A stretch of DNA of 6,428 bases from Bryobacterales bacterium (GCA_903970295.1 CAJCHQ010000546.1:1-6428); one strand, 5' to 3'. Counted from the first letter of the stretch, positions 1 through 6,362 are shown. The notes: generated by a model not told the origin, from the sequence alone. Numbers and translations: made by a program.

Positions 1-1361
1 ACGATCAAACTCTGGTGCCATTTAGTCGCCATCGGCCCGCCGTTCCAATTGAGGACAACAAAGTCAGCTTCTTTGCCTGGGTTAAAATTGCCAATCTTAT
101 CGTCAAGGTAAAGCCCGCGCGCCCCACCGAGTGTCACCGAATAGAACGCGCGCATCGCATTCAATTTATTTCGTTCGCCTTCAGCATCGTTCTTCAAACT
201 AGGGTCGATACTGCCATCGAGTTTGGTGCCATTAACCATGCCGATTTTATAAGCTTCGTTCAGCACATTGATCATCGAGAAGCTGTTGCCGCCGCCCATG
301 TCGGTTCCGAACGTGAGACGCACTCTTTCATGCGGATCGGTGGCTTTACCTAGACGGAAATAACCGCTGCCGAGGAATGTGTTGGAGTTAGGGCAGAATG
401 AGATCGCCGCGCCGGCCTTGGACAAGCGCTCGAATTCATCGTTTGAAAGCCACACACCGTGCCCGGCAGTAAACTTCGGACCGACTAAGCCGTACTTCTC
501 GTAGCAGCCAAGATAGTCTTTGCAGTGATGTTCCGCTGCTGCATTGCGTGTCTCTGTAGGATTCTCCGAGACGTGGGTGTTGACCCAGCAATCCGGATAT
601 TCTTTATGCAACTTCCCGCACATTTGCAGCAATTCGTCAGAGTCACCGTAGGCAAATCGCGGTGTGATGGCATACAGGTTGCGTCCTTTGCCGTGATACT
701 TTTCAATGAGACGTTTACTGCCATCGTAAAAAGATTGCGGAGGAGTAATCATGCCTTCTGGTGCATTGCGATCTAGTCCTGCGATACCAACTATGACGCG
801 CATATTGCGCCTGCTGGCTTCGTCGAAATACTGCGCGACCGCGGATTCAGATGATGTTCCGAAGTCTTGAACAGTCGTAGTTCCATTGGCTAAAAGATTG
901 TCGAAGAAATGATTGATGCCCTCTTTGGCGTACGCCGCATCTCTGTATTTCATTTCCTCTGGAAAAATCCATTCTTGCAACCACGGCAACAACTGTTCGC
1001 CGTAAGCACCCAACACACGTGTCTGGGGAAAGTGGATATGACCATCCACAAAACCAGGGAGAACAATTCGGTTCGGCAATGAGGTGACTTTGATACCCGG
1101 ATACTTACCGATCGTTGCGTCGTAAGGTCCACACTCTTTGACAATTCCGTTATTGATTACTAGCAGACCGTCTGGAAGGAATCGCGCGGCTTCGTCGCCG
1201 TGACCTGGGGGTTTGTTCCAGGGGTCATCGACAAAATCGAGAATGCCACTCCTAATGGCAACGGTGCCTTCGTCAGCCGCTTTCACTGATGCAGCGTTGA
1301 GGCTACAAGTTAGAAAGAGGAGACTGATGGCGCAAACTTTCTTGAATCCGGTTAGCGTCAT
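1..1361 (-). CDS. guaD: Guanine deaminase with N-terminal signal peptide (C-terminus cut by window edge)
   Basis: Amidohydrolase-fold, zinc-dependent enzyme that hydrolyses guanine to xanthine and ammonia. The frame is open for 453 codons from ATG 1361 to the edge, so the last roughly 45 residues (by comparison with the known enzyme) lie outside. Visible motifs: PGFVDGHIHFPQ at 102-113 (metal ligands H108 and H110, substrate Gln Q113), TPRF at 233-236 (substrate Arg R235), THVSEN at 262-267 (ligand H263, catalytic E266), AGHGVWLS around H301, CPNSN at 323-327 and GTDMGGG at 352-358 (ligand D354). These match guanine deaminase rather than other amidohydrolases. Residues 1-28 look like a Sec signal peptide: basic GFKK, hydrophobic AISLLFL, then VKA|AD as a cleavage site. 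This is unusual, as the family is normally cytoplasmic. AGGAG lies 10 bases before the ATG. A GTG at codon 26 would give a leaderless form but has no ribosome site. The gene lies 197 bases after the upstream gene. Confidence 0.93.
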   Translation of the reverse strand, partial: MTLTGFKKVCAISLLFLTCSLNAASVKAADEGTVAIRSGILDFVDDPWNKPPGHGDEAARFLPDGLLVINNGIVKECGPYDATIGKYPGIKVTSLPNRIVLPGFVDGHIHFPQTRVLGAYGEQLLPWLQEWIFPEEMKYRDAAYAKEGINHFFDNLLANGTTTVQDFGTSSESAVAQYFDEASRRNMRVIVGIAGLDRNAPEGMITPPQSFYDGSKRLIEKYHGKGRNLYAITPRFAYGDSDELLQMCGKLHKEYPDCWVNTHVSENPTETRNAAAEHHCKDYLGCYEKYGLVGPKFTAGHGVWLSNDEFERLSKAGAAISFCPNSNTFLGSGYFRLGKATDPHERVRLTFGTDMGGGNSFSMINVLNEAYKIGMVNGTKLDGSIDPSLKNDAEGERNKLNAMRAFYSVTLGGARGLYLDDKIGNFNPGKEADFVVLNWNGGPMATKWHQSLI

Positions 1362-1371
1362 TATGAAAATG

Positions 1372-1376
1372 CTCCT
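1372..1376 (-). promoter_or_regulatory. Ribosome binding site of the guanine deaminase gene
   Basis: AGGAG on the minus strand, 10 bases before ATG 1361. It favours the start that includes the signal peptide over the later in-frame GTG at codon 26, which has no such site. Confidence 0.7.
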
Positions 1377-1558
1377 GCAAAATTTAGAATTATGAATCGT
1401 CTATAGTCTACAACACATCCATCCAACAGCCGCGACCGCTCGATTGCGAATCTATGCGGACTACATTTTTCTATTTTGCTGACAGCGCTGGCCCGCGCAC
1501 GCATTGATCCGGTCTTCATTGCGGTCACCGCATTCGGTGCAGAGACCGGCATAAAGAG

Positions 1559-2422
1559 TCAAGGGAGAATCTTCGCAAGCAAATTAAACTGAACATGAAT
1601 CATTAGGCCTGCGGGCAAACCCTGAAACGGCTCTGCTCGGGTGACTGTTTTCGCCGCCGCTTCATCAGCAATGCTGCTACCAGAAGATTTGAGTACCTGG
1701 ATAGCGCCCACCATTCCCTCGCCGTCGACCGAGAATCTCATAGTGACAAGAGTTTCCGCTTTCACTGTTGGAGGGAACCATGCCCTTCTCAGGCGGGCTT
1801 GCAGCTTCACTTTTGTGGAATCTAAGTCCGGTACATTCTCCTCAAATGCAACACTTAATTGGCGTTCAATTCTTATCTGCCCAGAATCGACTTCCATTCG
1901 CGGCCGCAGTGCAATTCCAGGGTCTCGAAACGCTATGCCCTTCGAAACATCAGCAATGGCGTGTTTTACTAGATTGGCAACTGAACTTTTGAGCAAGAGT
2001 CCACGATAGCGACTGCTTCTTAGAACAAAGAGCTGCTTACAAACCTCAGGATTTATCAAGTAAAGCAAATTCGCGTTTGGAATCGCAGCGGTGATACGCT
2101 TCGCCGCCGCAACACCACTTGTAAGCCCGGACGCCAACCCGTTTCCAACGCTGTCAAGCTCGCCATGGGGAATTGTCAAATCTGTTATAAAAATATCAAT
2201 CTTTTTTTTCTCGCCGTTATGAACGTCGGCCCAATTGACATATTGAGATACAACCTCGATGAAGTGTGGTTCGACCTTTCCGAATATAGCCGCAACTGGA
2301 AGGTTGCTCTCATTCCCACCGTCACCGGTTCCATTCGCAATTCTTCGCTTCCCACCGATGCCACCGCGACCAGTTTCTAACTGCTTCCGGGGTTGCAACT
2401 CTTCGAGAAATTCTGCAGTCAT
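1559..2422 (-). CDS. Degenerate receiver-like domain fused to a TonB/TolA C-terminal-like domain
   Basis: A 287-residue protein with no signal peptide or membrane segment that I can see. Residues 1-40 are polar and Gly-rich, probably disordered. Residues about 41-170 follow the order of a response-regulator receiver fold: a strand ending in ITDLTIP (D81 at the phospho-acceptor position), a helix GVAAAKRITAAIP, a strand LLYLIN, a helix, then GLLLKSS with the conserved Lys at K145 and a last helix. KGIAFRDPGIA at 161-171 resembles the linker after NarL-type receivers. The N-terminal acidic pair is not evident, so phosphorylation is doubtful. Residues about 203-281 resemble the TonB/TolA C-terminal domain: LQARLRRAWFPP, then MRFSVDGEGMVGAIQVLKSSGS, then ADEAAAKTV and a Leu-Pro-Ala-Gly turn before a final strand. 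That domain is normally periplasmic. The start has an in-frame TGA two codons upstream and only a weak ribosome site (CAGGG). Function unknown. Confidence 0.75.
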   Translation of the reverse strand: MTAEFLEELQPRKQLETGRGGIGGKRRIANGTGDGGNESNLPVAAIFGKVEPHFIEVVSQYVNWADVHNGEKKKIDIFITDLTIPHGELDSVGNGLASGLTSGVAAAKRITAAIPNANLLYLINPEVCKQLFVLRSSRYRGLLLKSSVANLVKHAIADVSKGIAFRDPGIALRPRMEVDSGQIRIERQLSVAFEENVPDLDSTKVKLQARLRRAWFPPTVKAETLVTMRFSVDGEGMVGAIQVLKSSGSSIADEAAAKTVTRAEPFQGLPAGLMIHVQFNLLAKILP

Positions 2423-2517
2423 TAATCAGCCCTGCTGAGCAAGGCGGGTCTGAGACATTCCCACCGACAAGATTTTTGCTGCCGGTTACAGTCTGCATTC
2501 TGACAGAACATCGTCAT
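2422..2517 (-). CDS. Possible Cys-rich micro-ORF (31 aa) overlapping the next start codon
   Basis: A short frame starting ATG ACG ATG at 2517 and ending in TAA at 2424-2422, so that the stop and the next gene's start share the bases TAATG. The peptide has four Cys (C5, C10, C17, C21) within its first 21 residues, as in CQNADC and CRWEC. Stop-start overlap of this kind usually indicates translational coupling, which would fit the weak ribosome site of the downstream gene. A TATAAT sequence lies 21 bases upstream. There is no good ribosome site for the micro-ORF itself (only GGTAG directly before the first ATG) and I recognise no family. It may be chance. Confidence 0.25.
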   Translation of the reverse strand: MTMFCQNADCNRQQKSCRWECLRPALLSRAD

Positions 2518-2538
2518 CTACCAATTGACACTTATCCG

Positions 2539-2544
2539 ATTATA
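2539..2544 (-). promoter_or_regulatory. Possible -10 element (TATAAT)
   Basis: A perfect TATAAT on the minus strand in the 155-base gap after the anti-sigma gene, well placed to start a short transcript leader before ATG 2517 and the 2422 gene. No good -35 hexamer lies 16-18 bases upstream (a TTGAAA is only 13 away), so it may not be a real promoter. Confidence 0.3.
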
Positions 2545-2577
2545 TCTTAGTGACGTTTTTCAACTGATGTGCTTGGC

Positions 2578-3354
2578 TCAAACACCCCGAACAATCTCTT
2601 CCAACCGGTCCATGGGCAGCTCTGTCACGAAAAGGTAATCGCGTCCATTTTGAGACCAAAGCGCAAACTGGAGTTTGCCGTGCTTCCCAAAGCGCACTTG
2701 CTTGGCGCCCACACTTTTAGCCTCGACGGCATTGGCCTCAATTACGCCTTGCTGAGCCTGATAACAACTGAAGTGTTGATCGCTCGAATCTTTGCTGACG
2801 AAGTCAAATCGAGCGATTGGAATCGTCGCTACCGAGTTATAAACCCCCGCTTTGTCCAGTGTCCATGCCGGTAGTTGCAGATACTTCAATTCGTAGCCCA
2901 GTTTTTTGGCAAATTCATTTCGGTCCGTCACGGGTTCCAACTTGCCATTCGCTGCAAGATCTTCGACCAGAACATCGGCCGATGCGCTATGGATGGCAAT
3001 AGATCTGCTCCACATCTCATGAAACCCAGGAATGCAGACAAGTCCAACCAGTCCAAAAACTGCGGCAATGCCAAGAATCGGAACGGTCTTGACATAGCGT
3101 TTATACAATCTCTGCTTTTCGGTTTTCTCATCTTCCTTCAGCGCACCTGTAATTCTATCCATCAGATCCGGCGTCATCTCAAGCTGAGCTTTGGCATTCT
3201 GAAAACGTAAGCGCATATTTTCCAATTCATTCGACGCAGCCTGACATTCCTCACAAGACTGAAGGTGAGCGAGCACCAGCGCACAGTCCTTAGTATTCAA
3301 AGCCCCGTCGCAGAGCAGATCTAGTAGCGGTCGAGCATCACTGCACTTCATCAT
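2578..3354 (-). CDS. Anti-sigma factor with N-terminal zinc finger and one membrane segment
   Basis: A 258-residue membrane protein that should bind and silence the sigma factor encoded just upstream. The N-terminus carries a zf-HC2/ZAS-type motif, H30-x3-C34-x2-C37 (HLQSCEEC), with C24, C15 or C4 as the likely fourth ligand. A charged linker (about 43-90) leads to one hydrophobic segment at about 91-109 (VPILGIAAVFGLVGLV). The remaining roughly 150 residues should lie outside the membrane as a sensor, and I recognise no domain there. The frame is open back to an ATG at 3411, but those 19 extra residues overlap the sigma factor C-terminus. AAGGAG at 3366-3361 sits 6 bases before ATG 3354 and 9 before ATG 3351, so one of these two is the start. 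It overlaps the restored sigma frame by 17 bases, the usual arrangement for a coupled sigma/anti-sigma pair. Confidence 0.88.
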   Translation of the reverse strand: MMKCSDARPLLDLLCDGALNTKDCALVLAHLQSCEECQAASNELENMRLRFQNAKAQLEMTPDLMDRITGALKEDEKTEKQRLYKRYVKTVPILGIAAVFGLVGLVCIPGFHEMWSRSIAIHSASADVLVEDLAANGKLEPVTDRNEFAKKLGYELKYLQLPAWTLDKAGVYNSVATIPIARFDFVSKDSSDQHFSCYQAQQGVIEANAVEAKSVGAKQVRFGKHGKLQFALWSQNGRDYLFVTELPMDRLEEIVRGV

Positions 3355-3456
3355 CTGCAACTCCTTGCTTGAGAGGCGCGCCCATTGTCTTAAGCCTGTC
3401 CCGGACGACACGTCGCGCTCTAAACAAACGCGACATCACGGTGCCAGTTGGAACTC
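3338..3456 (-). pseudogene. Displaced C-terminus of the sigma factor (region 4.2 recognition helix)
   Basis: In the frame shifted from the upstream 159-codon frame, these bases encode VPTGTVMSRLFRARRVV and about 20 further residues, ending in TGA at 3340-3338. This is the helix-turn-helix tail of an ECF sigma factor, with the usual GTVMSRLFRAR motif. It is intact and free of stops, and it overlaps the anti-sigma start by 17 bases as expected for the native gene end. The break is therefore recent or artefactual. No classical slippery heptamer is visible at the junction ACAATACTGGAG, so programmed frameshifting is unlikely. Confidence 0.85.
3361..3366 (-). promoter_or_regulatory. Ribosome binding site fixing the anti-sigma start
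   Basis: AAGGAG on the minus strand, 6 bases before ATG 3354 (9 before ATG 3351). It sits inside the displaced 3' end of the sigma gene and rules out the longer start at 3411. Confidence 0.75.
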
Positions 3457-3915
3457 CAGTATTGTCGCGATCTCCTCGTAGGTCATTTCTTCCAGCTCTC
3501 TCAACAACAACGGATGGAGCAGCGCTGTTGGCAATCTCTGCAATGCCTGAAGCAGCTCAGGATCAATTTCGCTTTCCGTCAGTTGAATCTCTGGGTTCTG
3601 CAGTGAAGCAGATTGACTCTGAAGAGACTCAATTTCGTCACAATCATCTTCAAGCGCGAGTCCATCTGGCTGCCGCAGACGCTTCGACAGCGAATCATTG
3701 ATCGCATTCAAGAGAATTCGGGTCAACCAAGCCTTTATATTGGTACCTGTTTTGAATGTATTGAACGATCGAAAAGCTCGTAAATAAGCATCTTGCATCA
3801 CATCTTCCGCATCCTGCCTGTTGCCCAGACGCCAATAAGCCAGACGAAAGAGATCCTGGCCGAAAGGTCGGGTCAGCTCCTCAAAGTGTTTTCTGCGCCC
3901 GCCAAACAGATTCAT
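3436..3915 (-). CDS. ECF-type RNA polymerase sigma factor, truncated by a frameshift
   Basis: Group 4 (ECF) sigma-70 factor that would direct RNA polymerase to stress or envelope genes. The frame as written gives 159 residues. Region 2 lies at about 14-80, with DAEDVMQDAYLRAFRSF and the KAWLTRILLNAIND helix typical of the -10 binding region. An acidic linker follows (about 88-118), then the start of region 4 with LLQALQRLP and the MTYEEIATIL helix. After L153 the frame runs into EFQLAP and a stop, while the expected continuation GVPTGTVMSRLFRARR is found in the neighbouring frame, so the recognition helix of region 4.2 is lost. One missing G (CTGGAG for CTGGGAG) explains it, and the restored protein would be 192 residues. 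GAAGG lies 9 bases before ATG 3915, with an in-frame TGA two codons upstream. The anti-sigma gene follows directly. The lesion may be a sequencing or assembly error. Confidence 0.88.
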   Translation of the reverse strand: MNLFGGRRKHFEELTRPFGQDLFRLAYWRLGNRQDAEDVMQDAYLRAFRSFNTFKTGTNIKAWLTRILLNAINDSLSKRLRQPDGLALEDDCDEIESLQSQSASLQNPEIQLTESEIDPELLQALQRLPTALLHPLLLRELEEMTYEEIATILEFQLAP

Positions 3916-3998
3916 CGTTCAATACCTTCGGGCTGTCGGCGCTTTGTCGCCACTAATTCTAATTGAACCAACATGTCGGCAATCTCCAAAGCCTTCAT
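3912..3998 (-). CDS. Possible small ORF (28 aa) coupled to the sigma factor start
   Basis: A short frame from ATG 3998 ending in TGA at 3914-3912, so that it overlaps the sigma ATG in a 4-base ATGA junction, the classic sign of translational coupling. The peptide (begins MKALEIADMLVQLELV, ends RRQPEGIER) looks like an amphipathic helix with a basic tail. The same frame stays open another 24 codons upstream (to 4070) with protein-like composition but no ATG, GTG or TTG. No clear ribosome site precedes ATG 3998. It could be a leader peptide, the tail of a decayed gene, or chance. Confidence 0.3.
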   Translation of the reverse strand: MKALEIADMLVQLELVATKRRQPEGIER

Positions 3999-4098
3999 CT
4001 GGGCTAACCGATCTGTCTCCAGTTTTATTCCATCTTTTTGCCGACAATCTGAGGGAATTTTTCTCGAAGCTCACCGGTTACACATTTTGTAAGTCATC

Positions 4099-4104
4099 AA
4101 GGAG
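4099..4104 (+). promoter_or_regulatory. Ribosome binding site fixing the metallophosphoesterase start
   Basis: AAGGAG, 6 bases before ATG 4111. It abuts an in-frame TTG at 4105, which is therefore not the start. Confidence 0.8.
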
Positions 4105-4110
4105 TTGACC

Positions 4111-5016
4111 ATGACAACAGAAATCGACCGGCGGGAATTTTTGAAGTTGGCCGGAATAGGCGGTGTCGTCTTCTTATCAGGATTCACCCCGCAGCCAACT
4201 TTCGCAATGGGCAAAGCCAAAGACTTTTTCTTTGTCCAGCTTTCGGATAGTCACTGGGGTTTTGAGGGCGACAAAGTCAATCCGGACGCGAAGGGTACTT
4301 TGATCAAAACCGTGAAAGAAGTAAACAGCCTGAAGCAGAAGCCAGACTTCATTGTCTTCACCGGCGACCTGACTCATACGGCCGATGACGTCAGCGAACG
4401 AAAGGCGCGCATGAAAGAGTTCAAAAACATTGTCGGCGAACTAGACACGAAAGTGATTCACTTCATGCCTGGCGAGCACGACGCATCGCTCGACAACGGT
4501 GAAACCTATAAGGAATTTTTCGGCGAGAAGCACTACGTATTCGACCATAAAGGCGTGCATTTCATCACTCTGGATAATGTATCTGACCCCACTGGTAGCA
4601 TCGGCGAGGACCAACTTGAATGGCTGAAAGCTGACCTGGCGTCGCAAAAGCCGGATGCAAACATCGTAGTACTGACTCATAGACCGTTATTTGATCTCTA
4701 TCCACAATGGGATTGGAAAACCAAAGATGGTGCCAAGGCGATCGACCTTCTGATGCCGTTCGCAAACGTGACCGTTTTTTATGGACACATACATCAGGAA
4801 CATCATCATCTGACCGGACACATCGCGCACCACTCGGCCAAATCTCTAATGATGCCGATGCCGTTAGCCGGTTCGATGCCTAAGCGCATGCCTATTCCGT
4901 GGTCTGTATCAGAGCCTTACAAGGGCATGGGCTTTCGCGAGGTGCTCAGTCAAACGAAAGTTGACAAATATCGATTGAGCGAGTATCCGATCAATGGGGA
5001 TGCGAAAATATCGTAG
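4111..5016 (+). CDS. Tat-exported calcineurin-like metallophosphoesterase
   Basis: A 301-residue dinuclear-metal phosphoesterase, probably acting on phosphate mono- or diesters in the periplasm or outside the cell; the substrate is not evident. The N-terminus carries a twin-arginine signal, DRREFLKLAG at 6-15, followed by a hydrophobic stretch to about 25. The five metallophosphoesterase blocks are present in order: D46-x-H48 (LSDSHWG), GD at 85-86 (FTGDLTH), GEHD at 121-124, THRP with H190, and GHIHQ with H226 and H228. The third block has Glu where the family consensus GNHD has the metal-binding Asn. Residues 226-241 are very His-rich (8 of 16). Length is normal for a CpdA/Icc-like single-domain enzyme. 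It is transcribed divergently from the sigma operon across about 195 bases and converges with the 5166 gene. I could not place a confident promoter. Confidence 0.9.
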   Translation: MTTEIDRREFLKLAGIGGVVFLSGFTPQPTFAMGKAKDFFFVQLSDSHWGFEGDKVNPDAKGTLIKTVKEVNSLKQKPDFIVFTGDLTHTADDVSERKARMKEFKNIVGELDTKVIHFMPGEHDASLDNGETYKEFFGEKHYVFDHKGVHFITLDNVSDPTGSIGEDQLEWLKADLASQKPDANIVVLTHRPLFDLYPQWDWKTKDGAKAIDLLMPFANVTVFYGHIHQEHHHLTGHIAHHSAKSLMMPMPLAGSMPKRMPIPWSVSEPYKGMGFREVLSQTKVDKYRLSEYPINGDAKIS

Positions 5017-5090
5017 GGTAGTAGCGATAACGTGAAGTTGATACCAGGCAGTCGCAAGCAATGACGCCAAAAGAATTGTAGGACATTCAA

Positions 5091-5108
5091 GTACCAGGAC
5101 ACTGGTAT
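5091..5108. terminator. Inverted repeat between convergent genes, possible weak bidirectional terminator
   Basis: TACCAG-gaca-CTGGTA forms a perfect 6-base stem with a 4-base loop, extended by a G-T pair. It lies in the 149-base gap between two convergent genes, where a shared terminator is expected. No T-run follows on either strand, so intrinsic termination is doubtful. No other structure stands out in this gap. Confidence 0.3.
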
Positions 5109-5165
5109 ATGCCACGAAACTTCTACGTTGCTCTGGAATACTTTTGCGCCAATAGTTCATTATGT

Positions 5166-6227
5166 TCAATAGTTAGGCACTTCCACATTGCGCTGCAATT
5201 GCGGACTCCACTCGAGGTGCTTGTTTTGAATCATTAGCACTTCGTGATAATTGTTGTTGTCTTTTGCTGCCATTTGCGCATAGTGATTGACCATCTGATT
5301 TTTGTGCCAATCAGCATCAGCTGCGGCTTGCTGCCTACCTCTTTCGCCGATTGCATCGAGACGCTGCATACCCATTTCGTGCATCGTATTCAGATTGCGA
5401 TTGCTGGCATCAGCTTGCTGTCGCAGCATAGAGTTTCCGAAGGCTCTTTGCTGACTGAAAAAAGCATTCGCTTGCGCCTGCATTTTGTTGGTGTTGTCTG
5501 CCATCCACTGTGGGTCGGGCTTGAGTGAGTGCCACGAACGCTCGTAAATTTCATGAATGCGATTTTCGTCGGTCGGTTTCGAGTAGTATCCTGTCGCCTG
5601 CATTTCAGTCCACGATCCGTTGGGGTTGCGCGCGACCTGCATCGTGACCGCACCGACTTTGGGTACACCATTTTGTTCAAAGCTGAACTTGCCTGTGGCG
5701 GCACTGACAATAGCACCAGTGCTGCTCAACGCCGCGGTTCGTTGCGCAGCCAAATCAGTTTCATCCTTCACCGATAGCAGTTTGATGTTTTGCGCATCAG
5801 GCGGCAACAAACGCTGACCATTCTGACCTACAAATTCTGATGCGTTCTGATAGGGCATCACTTTGAGTCGGCCCAACGGATTATTTATCTGTTGACCATT
5901 GGCAAATCCAGGACCCGGTTCATGAAAAAACTGCCGGTTTGGATCGCCGAGAAAAATTCCCGACTGATGATCGGGCGAAGTAGCTTTCATCCACAACGAT
6001 GTCTGAGTGCCGAAAGACGCTACGCCGCTTGTGGGTTCCCAACTTTTCGGAATGTCGAATGAGAATGCCCGTTCGTTCGCTTCGTTGACAGTTGCGAACT
6101 CTTCGCTGGTTGCCTTAGAACCAGTCTTAACTGCTGATTCTTGGACCTTCGCTTGTGCGCGCACTTGGATTGGACAGAAGACGGCTATCGTCGTCAAGGC
6201 GCTTAAGAGCACTATCATAATTCTCAT
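5166..6227 (-). CDS. Secreted protein of unknown function with Gln/Asn/Met-rich helical C-terminus
   Basis: A 353-residue protein with a clear Sec signal peptide: MRIMIVLLSALTTIAVF followed by RAQA|KV, cleaved near residue 26. Residues about 54-235 look like a compact alpha/beta domain starting FSFDIPKSWEP (a wording shared by many exported PsbP/Mog1-like domains, a loose resemblance only), with a striking IFLGDPNRQF stretch at 91-100. Residues about 240-340 are rich in Gln, Asn, Met, Ala and His and should form long helices or a coiled coil (NKMQAQANAFFSQQRAFGNS and onward). The tail LEWSPQLQRNVEVPNY is not helical. I do not recognise the family. GAGG lies 8 bases before ATG 6227 and an extended -10 lies just upstream. 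The frame is open back to 6299, but that would place the promoter inside the gene and remove the signal peptide from the N-terminus. Confidence 0.8.
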   Translation of the reverse strand: MRIMIVLLSALTTIAVFCPIQVRAQAKVQESAVKTGSKATSEEFATVNEANERAFSFDIPKSWEPTSGVASFGTQTSLWMKATSPDHQSGIFLGDPNRQFFHEPGPGFANGQQINNPLGRLKVMPYQNASEFVGQNGQRLLPPDAQNIKLLSVKDETDLAAQRTAALSSTGAIVSAATGKFSFEQNGVPKVGAVTMQVARNPNGSWTEMQATGYYSKPTDENRIHEIYERSWHSLKPDPQWMADNTNKMQAQANAFFSQQRAFGNSMLRQQADASNRNLNTMHEMGMQRLDAIGERGRQQAAADADWHKNQMVNHYAQMAAKDNNNYHEVLMIQNKHLEWSPQLQRNVEVPNY

Positions 6228-6235
6228 TCGGGAAG

Positions 6236-6239
6236 CCTC
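6236..6239 (-). promoter_or_regulatory. Ribosome binding site fixing the secreted protein start
   Basis: GAGG on the minus strand, 8 bases before ATG 6227. It supports the start directly at the signal peptide rather than at 6299. Confidence 0.6.
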
Positions 6240-6254
6240 GAACCGGGGGAGGCA

Positions 6255-6263
6255 ATTATAGCA
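6255..6263 (-). promoter_or_regulatory. Extended -10 promoter element (TGCTATAAT)
   Basis: A perfect TGnTATAAT on the minus strand, predicting transcription start near 6248 and a leader of about 20 bases before ATG 6227. The -35 region (around CTCTCG) is poor, which is common for extended -10 promoters. Confidence 0.55.
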
Positions 6264-6362
6264 AGCGGTTCGCAGCTCGAGAGGTTCTGCCGTTAACAAG
6301 GTTAATTTCGCAGAACTGGCAGCTGGAAGTACCGCTTAGTGCGTTGCAGCGCCGAATTCATC

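Noticed and set aside
15..353. Plus-strand 112-codon frame
   Set aside because: It lies antisense to the guanine deaminase gene, whose motifs are unambiguous.
1361..1552. Minus-strand 63-codon frame ending on the guanine deaminase start (TAATG overlap)
   Set aside because: The composition is not protein-like, there is no ribosome site, and it competes with another frame in the same gap. The overlap alone is not enough to call it.
1641..2009. Plus-strand 122-codon frame
   Set aside because: It lies fully antisense to the receiver/TonB-like gene, which has recognisable domain motifs; no ribosome site or family resemblance.
3355..3411. N-terminal extension of the anti-sigma factor to ATG 3411
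   Set aside because: These 19 codons overlap the displaced sigma C-terminus in another frame, and AAGGAG at 3366-3361 clearly serves ATG 3354 or 3351.
4909..5169. Minus-strand 86-codon frame with a hydrophobic middle, overlapping the stop of the secreted-protein gene
   Set aside because: It has a TTG start or an ATG without a ribosome site, and over 100 bases lie antisense inside the metallophosphoesterase gene; it is most likely a shadow frame.
6228..6299. N-terminal extension of the secreted protein to 6299
   Set aside because: It would bury the extended -10 element in the coding region and put 24 polar residues before the signal peptide; ATG 6227 has its own ribosome site.
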